A program made the translations under genes and the position numbers. A stretch of 64,000 nucleotides of DNA, taken from positions 771,001 to 835,000 of the forward strand of contig JAJTWR010000353.1 of the NCBI GenBank assembly GCA_021613335.1. Direction: 5' to 3'. Below the pieces are notes generated by a model. That model did not search any database and was not told where the DNA came from. It saw only the letters and a program-made list of their open reading frames with translations. Origin of the DNA: Whitmania pigra (Eukaryota; Annelida; Clitellata; Hirudinida; Haemopidae). The stretch's first letter is position 1. Every line of letters starts with the position of its first letter. This document shows positions 53,101 to 64,000 of the stretch, one piece after another.

Positions 53101-56100
53101 AATAATCTTTTAATAATAACGATTAATAGTATTAATAACAGTAACAACAAGATTCATAAAATTGATGTAAAGAACTTATCAGTTATATTTGCACTTTTGC
53201 TTAACTTCCTACGTAAGCATAATAATACAATCACAATACAATCACAATACAATCACAATGCAATCACAATACAATCACAATACAATCACAATACAATCAT
53301 AATACAATCACAATACAATCACAATACAATCACAATACAATCACAATACAATCGTGCCATATTAGGACTTAAGCAGCCAAATTAGCAACAACAACAACAA
53401 CAACTCTCCTGCATGTTTCATGGACTCTTTTTTGAAATTTTAAATTGCCCTTTATGATCTCTGCTAAAAAGGATCACAACGAATGAATAAATGGATGGAT
53501 GAATGGACGGACGGACGGACGAGTGAATGCGTGAATGAATGAATGAATGAATGAATGAGCGAATGAAACTGGTATTTTTTTTCCTCTCCTAGATTTCTCA
53601 TCTCCATACATAGAGGGTGATTCGGTGCGAAACCTTGTTGCCCAGTTGTACATGGCAATGAACAGCGAGGAGATATTCATCAAACGACAGGAACTTCTGC
53701 AACAGAAACTGGAAGAAATCCAGGTCGAGCTTCTACCAATGGAAAAGGTGGGCGTGGTTTTAATTGATTGAAATAATTAATTACTTAAATACTCAGTCGT
53801 AATACTTAATTGATAATGTTAATTACTTGATTGTTAATTACTTGATTGTTAATTACTTGATTGATTAATCAAGTTATTATTTTCGGTTGTATCAAAATTT
53901 ATTAATTAATTAATGGTTGTATTAATGAAGTTAATTGTAATAAAAGTACGTTATCTTCATGAGAAGATTTTGTTTGATTTCAAAAGACTTGGTTGTGGCT
54001 TTCTATGGCCTTTAAAAAGATAATGTCCTTATTACTTATTCATGCATCTTATATTGAGTCTTACATTGCCTTGTGAATATGATTCGATTAAGTTTTCTAG
54101 ACGGCTATGTGTTTTTGTTTTCTCAACGTGAATGATATCGATGTTGTTGTTGTTGTCGGTTTGAAATAAGGAAACACATTCGAAAGGTGTGTTGTGAGGC
54201 TCGCTTGAGAGTAGCAGTGTACAACAAGACCGTTAGGATCATCATCATCGTCGTCATCATCATCATCATCATCATCATCATCACAACAAGAGTAGTTCGA
54301 GAAGAGATTTTATTGGCAAGTTAGGAGGCATGCAACTGTTTTTGCAAGCACGGTAGCGTTTGTCTGCACGGAATGTTGTAGTTGTAAGTCAATATAGTAG
54401 TTGTAAGTCTATATAGTAGTTGTAAGTCTTTATAGTAGTTGTAAGTCTATATAGTAGTTGTAAGTCTATATAGTAGTTGTAAGTCTTTATAGTAGTTGTA
54501 AGTCTATATAGTAGTTGTAAGTCTTTATAGTAGTTGTAAGTCAATATAGTAGTTGTAAGTCTATATAGTAGTTGTAAGTCTTTATAGTAGTTGTAAGTCA
54601 ATATAGTAGTTGTAAGTCTATATAGTAGTTGTAAGTCTATATAGTAGTTGTAAGTCAATATAGTAGTTGTAAGTCTATATAGTAGTTGTAAGTCAATATA
54701 GTAGTTGTAAGTCTATATAGTAGTTGTAAGTCAATATAGTAGTTGTAAGTCTATATAGTAGTTGTAAGTCTATATAGTAGTTGTAAGTCAATATAGTAGT
54801 TGTAAGTCTATATAGTAGTTGTAAGTCTATATAGTAGTTGTAAGTCAATATAGTAGTTGTAAGTCTATATAGTAGTTGTAAGTCTATATAGTAGTTGTAA
54901 GTCAATATAGTAGTTGTAAGTCTATATAGTAGTTGTAAGTCAATATAGTAGTTGTAAGTCTATATAGTAGTTGTAAGTCAATATAGTAGTTGTAAGTCTA
55001 TATAGTAGTTGTAAGTCTATATAGTAGTTGTAAGTCAATATAGTAGTTGTAAGTCTATATAGTAGTTGTAAGTCTATATAGTAGTTGTAAGTCAATATAG
55101 TAGTTGTAAGTCTATATAGTAGTTGTAAGTCAATATAGTAGTTGTAAGTCTATATAGTAGTTGTAAGTCTTTATAGTAGTTGTAAGTCTATATAGTAGTT
55201 GTAAGTCTTTATAGTAGTTGTAAGTCAATATAGTAGTTGTAAGTCTATATAGTAGTTGTAAGTCTTTATAGTAGTTGTAAGTCAATATAGTAGTTGTAAG
55301 TCTATATAGTAGTTGTAAGTCTATATAGTAGTTGTAAGTCAATATAGTAGTTGTAAGTCTATATAGTAGTTGTAAGTCAATATAGTAGTTGTAAGTCTAT
55401 ATAGTAGTTGTAAGTCAATATAGTAGTTGTAAGTCTATATAGTAGTTGTAGTCTATATAGTAGTTGTAAGTCATATAGTAGTTGTAAGTCTATATAGTAG
55501 TTGTAAGTCTATATAGTAGTTGTTAAGTCAATATAGTAGTTGTAAGTCTATATAGTAGTTGTAAGTCAATATAGTAGTTGTAAGTCTATATAGTAGTTGT
55601 AAGTCTTTATAGTAGTTGTAAGTCAATATAGTAGTTGTAAGTCTATATAGTAGTTGTAAGTCTATATAGTAGTTGTAAGTCAATATAGTAGTTGTAAGTC
55701 TATATAGTAGTTGTAAGTCAATATAGTAGTTGTAAGTCTATATAGTAGTTGTAAGTCTTTATAGTAGTTGTAAGTCTATATATAGTAGTTGTAAGTCTTT
55801 ATAGTAGTTGTAAGTCAATATAGTAGTTGTAAGTCTATATAGTAGTTGTAAGTCTTTATAGTAGTTGTAAGTCAATATAGTAGTTGTAAGTCTATATAGT
55901 AGTTGTAAGTCTATATAGTAGTTGTAAGTCAATATAGTAGTTGTAAGTCTATATAGTAGTTGTAAGTCAATATAGTAGTTGTAAGTCTATATAGTAGTTG
56001 TAAGTCAATATAGTAGTTGTAAGTCTATATAGTAGTTGTAAGTCTATATAGTAGTTGTAAGTCAATATAGTAGTTGTAAGTCTATATAGTAGTTGTAAGT

Positions 56101-59100
56101 CTATATAGTAGTTGTAAGTCAATATAGTAGTTGTAAGTCTATATAGTAGTTGTAAGTCAATATAGTAGTTGTAAGTCTATATAGTAGTTGTAAGTCAATA
56201 TAGTAGTTGTAAGTCTATATAGTAGTTGTAAGTCTATATAGTAGTTGTAAGTCAATATAGTAGTTGTAAGTCTATATAGTAGTTGTAAGTCAATATAGTA
56301 GTTGTAAGTCTATATAGTAGTTGTAAGTCAATATAGTAGTTGTAAGTCTATATAGTAGTTGTAAGTCTATATAGTAGTTGTAAGTCAATATAGTAGTTGT
56401 AAGTCTATATAGTAGTTGTAAGTCAATATAGTAGTTGTAAGTCTATATAGTAGTTGTAAGTCTATATAGTAGTTGTAAGTCTATATAGTAGTTGTAACTC
56501 TATATAGTAGTGTAAGTCTATATAGTAGTTGTAAGTCTATATAGTAGTTGTAAGTCTATATAGTAGTTGTAAGTCTATATAGTAGTTGTGTAAGTCTATA
56601 TAGTAGTTGTAAGTCTATATAGTAGTTGTAAGTCAATATAGTAGTTGTAAGTCTATATAGTAGTTGTAAGTCAATATAGTAGTTGTAAGTCTATATAGTA
56701 GTTGTAAGTCTATATAGTAGTTGTAAGTCTATATAGTAGTTGTAAGTCTATATAGTAGTTGTAAGTCTATATAGTAGTTGTAAGTCTATATAGTAGTTGT
56801 AAGTTGTAAGTCGTTCCGGCTTCAACGCGATCAGATGTTTATCCTTTCTAACTTATCCCGTCTTACCATCTTTTTATAAGGAATAAACTCTCAGCATGTT
56901 AAGAAAGGAAATAAGGCACAGAAATAAACAAATAACAGCCTAAACTAAAGTGTAGAACCTCACATTCATAGGCATGTTTGTAGATAACTTGGGAGATAAT
57001 CATTGTTTGTTTAACTGATAGTTTGGAATCTTTAGATCTATTTTAAGCAAATTACAGTTTCAAATGCCCAAGTAGAACATCATAATTTATATATTTTAAT
57101 GTTTATACAATGTAATGTTGATATATCATTCAGACTTCTCATGATTACTCATTTATAAGTAACATTATTCTCATGGTTATTCATTTCATTCATTATTAAC
57201 ACTAGACACCCAAGGAGACTTTTGGCGTTTTTTGAATTTTGTAACTTTTCATTCCATTTTAATCTCCATTCCTTTCTGAATTACGGAGTGGTTTTATGAA
57301 ATTTTTGTTAGTAATTTATTATTAATGATGCAATACAAACTTTACCCATTCTAACTCAAGAATGCTTTTGCTTTTCACAATAAACACATTTTTATGGCTG
57401 ACAATATGAGGCAGAGATGAATAATTCCTCGGGGTTGTCCATTGTGTACTTGCTTGGGATGAGTTTATTTTTAATGATGATGATGATGATGATGACAACA
57501 TTGATGAAGGCGATGACGATGATGCTGCTGCTGCTGATGATGATGATGACGACGACGACAATTTAGTGTGGATGATTATGAGAAGTTATCCTGTCCAATT
57601 AGCCTGTCTAAGCTGAAGATGTCTGAATTACTTGGTTTCCTTGGTAACAACTCAACACAAGCCTTTCGGTGACTAAGCAGACAATCGACCTAATTCTTGT
57701 CGGATGATTCAAGAGTTGCTGTTAACAATAACAGAGTCTTACTAACAATAATAAAGTGTTATTAACAATAACAAAGTCTTATTAACATTAACAAAGTGTT
57801 ATTAACAATAACAAAGTCTTATTAACATTAACAAGAACGAAATGAAATCTCTCATTGTCAAACGTTTCTGTGGCATAAAAACAAAAAATATGGCCTTATG
57901 GATCAATGATGAGATGCTTCGAAGAACAAGTATTTTGAGTCTTTTTTTGGTATTTTTTGCCTTGCTCCTTAAAATAAAATTTGATTGATTTTTCAATGGA
58001 TTTATATAGACTGTTTTTTTTTAAACTTCATTTTTATATTTTTTGGTTTGTCAAATAAGGTGATTGGGTAATTAAAGTAATTGACTTAAACAATTAAGAT
58101 AAGGCTCCTGTGCATACGAATGAACGAATCTGCTGGTTGCATGATTTGTACTTTTTCATGAAGAGTCAAGAGAAAACACTACCAACATGCTTAACTTTCT
58201 TTAATCAATCATAATTTTATTATTATTCTGAAACTTAATAAAATAAACTTTAAAAAGAAAAAACAACTAACTTTTACACAGCTTTTAATTCTTAATTTTA
58301 TTATTATTGTGAAACTTAATAAAATAAACGTAAACAAAAACCAACTAACTTTTACACAGCTTTTAATTCTTCGATTGCAGACTCTCGCAGAACTCCAAGA
58401 CCTGGCCGTTCGAAAGACCCGCATGATGGCCTGGGCAGGGCTGAGCATGATGGGGCTGCAGTTTGGAATCCTGGCTCGACTCACTTGGTGGGATTACTCC
58501 TGGGATGTCATGGAGCCCGTCACGTACTTCGTAACCTACGGCACAATCATGGCCATGTTCTCTTACTACATAGTGACCAATCAGGTTCGATGTCTTAAGG
58601 AAATATTTTTTTATGATGAATTTGTGAACGGTATTTGTATGGAAAAGGTGAATAATAATTTCTTAAGGAAGCCATCTTTTCATGGACGGAGACATGTATT
58701 TATTCAATGTAATTATTCGACGATGCAATGTCCACATTCGTGACTTGCTCTTTGTGTATTCTGTACTTACGACACTGTGTTTTGAACACTTGAACGAATG
58801 CTATGAAATTTGTCTTTGTGAACGACATTATCACGTACATGTATCCACTGTATCTTTTGATATTCCTCTTCAATTATATTTCCATAATCACCAAATTTAC
58901 TAAACATCATCATCATCATCATCATTGTCATCATCGACCACCGACATCTTGCAGGAGTACATATACCCAGAGGTAAATGACAGACTGATAGTGAGACAAC
59001 TGCACAAAATTGCCAAAAAGGGAGAATTCGACCTTGCAAAGTATAACGAGTTGACAGCAGAAGCCAGCAGGATAAAGTTTGAACTTGCTAGGTTGAGGGA

Positions 59101-59164
59101 CCCACTCAAACTCCAACTTCATCCCCCACATCTCAAGTCCAACACCGTCCTGCCCACTCTTTGA
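40459..59164 (+). CDS. MCU: mitochondrial calcium uniporter, pore subunit
   Basis: Exons: 40459-40620 (tentative first exon), 41343-41516, 47384-47488, 53593-53747, 58381-58584 and 58955-59164. The last five join in phase to 283 codons. The N-terminal matrix domain ([20 protein letters not shown], then [19 protein letters not shown]) and the first coiled coil ([20 protein letters not shown]) come first. The two membrane helices flank the pore loop [17 protein letters not shown], and a C-terminal coiled coil ends the protein. The pore motif is DVME where vertebrate MCU has DIME, and the selectivity-filter Asp and Glu are kept. The protein forms the tetrameric Ca2+ channel of the inner mitochondrial membrane. 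The tentative first exon ([15 protein letters not shown], then Arg-rich) looks like a mitochondrial targeting sequence. It ends in phase 0 while exon 2 needs one preceding base, so a small exon may be missing. Introns of 5.9, 6.1 and 4.6 kb hold most of the local satellites. Confidence 0.88.
42985..43042. repeat. (GAT)n microsatellite in MCU intron
   Basis: Runs of gat triplets with gct/gac interruptions. Further ATC/GAT runs lie at 43147-43165, 43299-43345 and 43738-43798 in the same intron. Confidence 0.8.
44294..44315 (+). mobile_element. hAT-like terminus in MCU intron
   Basis: cagggatcggcaaactccgg closely resembles the cagnggtcggcaaactncggcc terminal inverted repeat of some hAT elements. 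No matching right end was found nearby, so this may be a relic or chance. Confidence 0.35.
46459..46577. repeat. (AAT)n microsatellite in MCU intron
   Basis: About 120 bp of aat triplets interrupted by aaaatat and aacatgacat segments. Confidence 0.85.
48502..48580. repeat. 12-bp repeat tttatgattatg in MCU intron
   Basis: Four or more copies of tttatgattatg grade into gattatgattatg, directly upstream of the 17-bp minisatellite. Confidence 0.7.
48649..49515. repeat. 17-bp minisatellite in MCU intron 3
   Basis: About 51 copies of ttattgtatgatattag with C/T variants (tgcatgatattag, tgtacgacattag) and rare one-base insertions (tgaatattag). There are no unique spacers between copies, so it is a simple tandem array. 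It lies in the 6.1-kb intron 47489-53592. Confidence 0.95.
50613..50815. mobile_element. MULE-type miniature element with perfect 9-bp target duplication
   Basis: A 203-bp element starts ggcaccccgtcataatagcc and ends ggctattttgacgggtcacc. Its inner arms repeat gacaaaatagccccgtc and its inverse. It is flanked by perfect direct repeats attttttaa (50604-50612 and 50816-50824). It has no coding sequence. It is the cleanest copy of the family seen at 16349 and 23493. Confidence 0.8.
52603..52745. repeat. degenerate aaattattcactg/aaattattaactta repeats
   Basis: About ten imperfect 13-15-bp units with alternating ends, in the MCU intron before exon 53593. Confidence 0.7.
53217..53353. repeat. 11-bp minisatellite acaatcacaat
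   Basis: About twelve copies of acaatcacaat with two variant units (tgcaatc, cataat), in the MCU intron. Confidence 0.85.
53489..53569. repeat. tetranucleotide repeats (ggac)n and (gaat)n
   Basis: Runs of atgg, gacg and gaat tetramers end about 25 bp before the acceptor of the MCU exon at 53593. Confidence 0.75.
54379..56810 (+). repeat. 19-bp satellite of about 128 copies in MCU intron 4
   Basis: The unit agttgtaagtctatatagt is repeated for 2.43 kb. Three variants differ at two bases: ctata, caata and cttta. They occur in ordered patterns, and a 16-unit order recurs near 54465, 55143 and 55730, so the array has a higher-order structure. Each unit contains gtaagt on the strand transcribed with MCU. 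Rare units carry one-base indels (55447, 55480, 55523, 56512). Confidence 0.95.
57476..57560. repeat. GAT/GCT/GAC triplet repeat in MCU intron
   Basis: Imperfect gatgat, gctgct and gacgac runs in an otherwise AT-rich intron. The Ser/Ala-rich minus-strand frame over it is only a translation of the repeat. Confidence 0.8.
57718..57836. repeat. attaacaataacaaagt tandem repeat
   Basis: About six imperfect 19-bp units alternating tctt and tgtt variants, in the MCU intron. Confidence 0.75.
58210..58370 (+). repeat. duplicated 3'-splice-site region before MCU exon 5
   Basis: Two adjacent copies of about 80 bp (58210-58291 and 58294-58370) share attttattattatt, gaaacttaataaaataaac and caactaacttttacacagc. 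Each contains a branch-point-like ctaac and a cacag. Only the second copy is followed by the true acceptor gattgcag at 58380. Confidence 0.8.
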
Positions 59165-62100
59165 ATCGGCAGTGCGCAACGTCGCGGAGTTCTTCCAGAT
59201 CTTGGAAGCGAGTTGTTTTTACGCTTATTTATTTTGACCTTCTGCCATCGCGAAAGTTTGGTCGATCCTCGGTCTCAACTGCATGCCTTCTCCGTGTACT
59301 CCGTTCCGTCTGCCGACGTCTGAAAATTCGATTTCGTGCGTTTGCGACCGGGCGAACTATGTTCTGCTTCGGTACTTTGGTTTGTCGTTCGATTTTGTTA
59401 CTTCGCATTTGTCTCTGCTAACCTCTTTTTAATTTGTTTCCGTAAGATTTCTCTGACGACTTTCATAGTGATTTTCCTCTTTTAAGCCACTTCGTCCGGA
59501 GCAAGTTGTTTGATTCTCTGAGATTATTGGCAGAATTTCGAGAGCCGTCTTCGGAATTTGTGCTCTATCATTTTTCTATTACTTTGTAATTTGTAATTTT
59601 GCCATCAAGTTTACCGGCTCTTTTATTGTACGTGCAATCTGATTGGAAGTAGAGGATCGTACGATTGAATTCCATCGCAATGTCGATCGGTGCGACGTCA
59701 GAGAACGAAATCTTCTGCGGTCACGAGGAATGAGATTTAGGTGGATTTTCATCTCCATGCAGTCCTGTAGTTGCATGATTGATGGCCAACTTTCTATTTG
59801 GGTTTTTGTTTGTGCAATTTAGGAAAAATATTCAAAATTTCAATCAGCAGGATTGAGTCTTCTAGACTGGCTGAACGGTGGGTGAAATAGTGACAGATGT
59901 ATTGACGAACGATGTAGTTAATTATAGGGGAACACTGGGGTTTAAGGGGTGACCACCCCAGCAATAACATGGATGGGCTCAACTTTCAGTTTCCTGGAGT
60001 TGCTCCTCTTGGAATGTATGATTATGATGTTGTTTTCACAATTTGTTTGTAGTTAAATTAATTTAATTTAGACAATTGGTATAGCCCACATTTTAATTAT
60101 TTTTTGACTACTTAATAAGTGATTTTTGTATCTAATTATAGAATTATTTAGACATTAGCTGACACGAACTCGTTGATTCAGTAGAAGAACCATCTAACAT
60201 GTTTGACATTCAGTACGTGTCGTATATACTACGATGGCGACACTCGTAGCTTTGACATTTTTCTCTCCTCGAGAGCGTTCGTCAAGGATGGATCGGCTCA
60301 AATTGTTTACTGCTCATGTTTTGGGATTTATAACAAGTGATCAATCATGGAGGCGTTTGGACAAAAGTTGATCAATAGAAATTTTATTGCTCCTTGGAAC
60401 GATTCGATGTTGCTGTTTCGGCTCGTAGTTTTGTCTCGTTCTTCGTCGAGTATATAGTTAAGCTACGGAAAGATTTCATTAGAAAGCTCAATACAAAAGA
60501 TGTATGTTCGTGTTTCTTGTTTTGAGAAGTTTTTCAATTTAAAAAAAGCCTCAAAGTTGTTAATGTCGACTGAACAAATCAACAATTTGGTACAGTTTAA
60601 AACCAAATCCATTACTTGCACAGCATGACGTTAAAAATTTAAATGAAATTAAACGTTAATGGTCATGGTCAAGATGATTAGTGTTATCAATTGGTTAGTT
60701 GCCCCAATTGGAAGCACAAAAGACCAAATTTATTGTAATTTATTAGTACAAATCGAGAATGCAGAGGTCTTGAGTGGTTAGATTAATAGTTTAGATGTTA
60801 ATCAATCGATGGAGTGACACACAACTTCTTTAGTAATTTTTCGAATGGCGTTCCTCTTAGTTTAAGAAACTCGTTTCAGCTGTAAGCCACTTACCAACCT
60901 AAGTCAACTCTGCTGAGGACTTTAAAGACTGTCCTTTATATCAGACATGAAGCGCTCTGAAGATTACTCGTTAATGTGTGACATCATCGATCTTCAAAAT
61001 ATCGTTGCAAAGCCCTACTTTTTTTTTTTTACAAAAGCTATAAAGCTCGATATTACGAACGTTGGCTCTCCTCAAGTTTTCCAATAGTTTCCAGAATGAA
61101 ATCGACGTCTGCATGCTTGTCATATGAGAAATTGTTAAAAACTGTCTCCAACTTCGCTAGGCAACATTGAAATCGCGTCGGTTCGAATGGAAGTCCTGGT
61201 GTTTTATCGCAATAAAATAAATTCTTCACCGAAGATTTGGAAAGTCGCGTTCATTCGTCGAAAGGATTATCTATTAGGATTATGTAGTGCGAACATCTAG
61301 CCCGTTTTACGAATAAACATTACGAATTTGACACATTACGGTTTTGCGCTGCAAAAAGTGGCTATCAATAAATCATTTTGGACAGTTTGGAAATAAGAGA
61401 GCCTTTTTTAAAAAGCTTCCAAAAGTTTTACATGTCAAGGTCTCTTGAAATTTTAAATAAAAACAAAATTCCAGATTAATGAAAGTATCCAACATTAATA
61501 TTTTAGTGATAAAATTCAAAACAACATTATTAGAATAATGTGCATGTTTTTTTTAACGTTTCCAATAATTTTTGTGAGAATAGAAAATGTTTTTGGCGCT
61601 AATAGCAACGCCATCACAGGAATAAATAGAAAAATCCAAAGATGGAGACGTAATTATAAAGTGCCCGCAACAAAAAATGTCAGAGTGAACTTTTAGCAGT
61701 GTGAGATGTTCAAAAGTACATCGAGCAAGAATAAAATGTAAACTTTCTGCCCGAATTGGATTCCGAAAGTGAAAAGGATTTTCTTAGCGAACTTTACTAT
61801 GAAGTTGATGAATCTTCGAACACGCACGCATTTATTTCCAAATACGAAGCCATCGAAAGAGGACAAAATTGCATATTTTCAGAATGAATTCTTTTGCAAC
61901 GAACTCGTCAAATAAAATGAGTGCCTGTACATACTGGTACAAACGATGAAGTAACAATTAATTACCAATTAATCTTAACTAGAATACCCGAAATCAGTTA
62001 AAGCAAAATAAGAGAACTTTGAATAACATAAAATTGAATCGACTTAAGTTAAGTTGCATTTGATTGGAGATCACATAATTTGTGTATTGAATAACTGAAT

Positions 62101-62271
62101 AATTACACTGGAAAAGATTACAAGGAAAGAAAGCCAAAATAATGAATCCTCGTGCTAATTTCATTATTAGCCGCCGCAAAATGCGTTAATCGTATGAATT
62201 ATGGAAAAGTTAAGTCGAAACGACTCAGGATCGGAATAAAATTCTCTTAGGACGAAATTATAAAAATTCAA
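59165..62271. other. MCU 3' UTR and intergenic region
   Basis: The first few hundred bases after the MCU stop are probably 3' UTR, but no clear aataaa lies close by. Beyond it is AT-rich sequence without a recognised gene. A short frame at about 61747-61887 (LPELDSESEKDFLSELYYEV and on) looks protein-like but has no start and no known family. No RNA gene or transposon termini recognised. Confidence 0.35.
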
Positions 62272-63850
<1,579 letters not shown>

Positions 63851-64000
63851 CTGAAGTGTGAAATTCCAATTGATTGTTCAGTAAAGCATGAAATATTTCG
63901 TTTATTAGTAATTGTAATATTCAGATTTTAATTTATAGTAAATCACGAAATATTTCGTTTACTAATAATTAGATCTTAATTTAAGGTTATTCATAAATAT
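63851..64000. other. intron sequence of the EF-hand gene to the window edge
   Basis: AT-rich, contains a direct repeat of cacgaaatatttcgttta-like sequence (gcatgaaatatttcgtttat and cacgaaatatttcgtttac). No coding sequence seen. Confidence 0.4.

Noticed and set aside
54389..55342. Tyr/Leu/Thr-rich minus-strand open frames ([17 protein letters not shown] type)
   Set aside because: They stay open only because 19-bp units give a 57-bp reading period. No start or family signal.
48649..56810. CRISPR-like appearance of the 17-bp and 19-bp arrays
   Set aside because: Units are directly adjacent with no unique spacers, and the setting is an animal intron. They are minisatellites.

Overview
The window comes from a nuclear genome of an animal, most likely an AT-rich invertebrate bilaterian. 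It has spliceosomal introns, a Tbx2/3-type T-box gene, a 14-3-3 gene, a mitochondrial calcium uniporter gene and a secretagogin-like EF-hand gene. It also has pogo, hAT, MULE, LINE and SINE copies of animal type and very many AAT/GAT microsatellites. The phylum cannot be fixed from the sequence alone.

Layout. Positions 1-28 kb hold four long, intronless, same-strand genes for importin-13-like karyopherins (254-2956, 11055-13844, 19505-22288, 25211-27940). The middle two are recent duplicates that share about 3.6 kb including flanks. All four carry a similar TATA-like block about 95-135 bp before the ATG. The spacers are packed with transposons. These are a LINE RNase H remnant (3.6-4.3 kb), a 4.56-kb pogo/Tigger-type element with an internal 1.44-kb tandem duplication (4.8-9.4 kb) and a CR1-like LINE 3' end with an AAT tail (14.3-15.0 kb). 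A nest of SINE inside hAT inside MULE sequence lies at 16.3-18.9 kb, and MULE-type terminal-inverted-repeat elements lie near 16.3, 23.5 and 50.6 kb.

Positions 28-31.6 kb have no recognised gene. A seven-exon Tbx2/3 gene occupies 31.7-36.0 kb on the minus strand, with a promoter-like region at 36.1-36.4 kb. A five-exon 14-3-3 gene lies at 38.66-39.70 kb on the plus strand. An MCU gene runs from about 40.46 (first exon tentative) to 59.16 kb on the plus strand. Its introns hold large minisatellites, including about 128 copies of a 19-bp unit that contains GTAAGT. The last exons of a calbindin/secretagogin-type EF-hand gene lie at 62.27-63.85 kb on the minus strand, and its 5' part is outside the window.

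The single-copy genes are not an obvious functional cluster. MCU and the EF-hand protein both concern calcium, but nothing in the sequence links their regulation. The most unusual feature is the expanded cluster of intronless, rapidly diverging importin-13-like genes, whose unit boundaries coincide with MULE-type repeat ends. Second is the intronic satellite rich in 5'-splice-site-like sequence.
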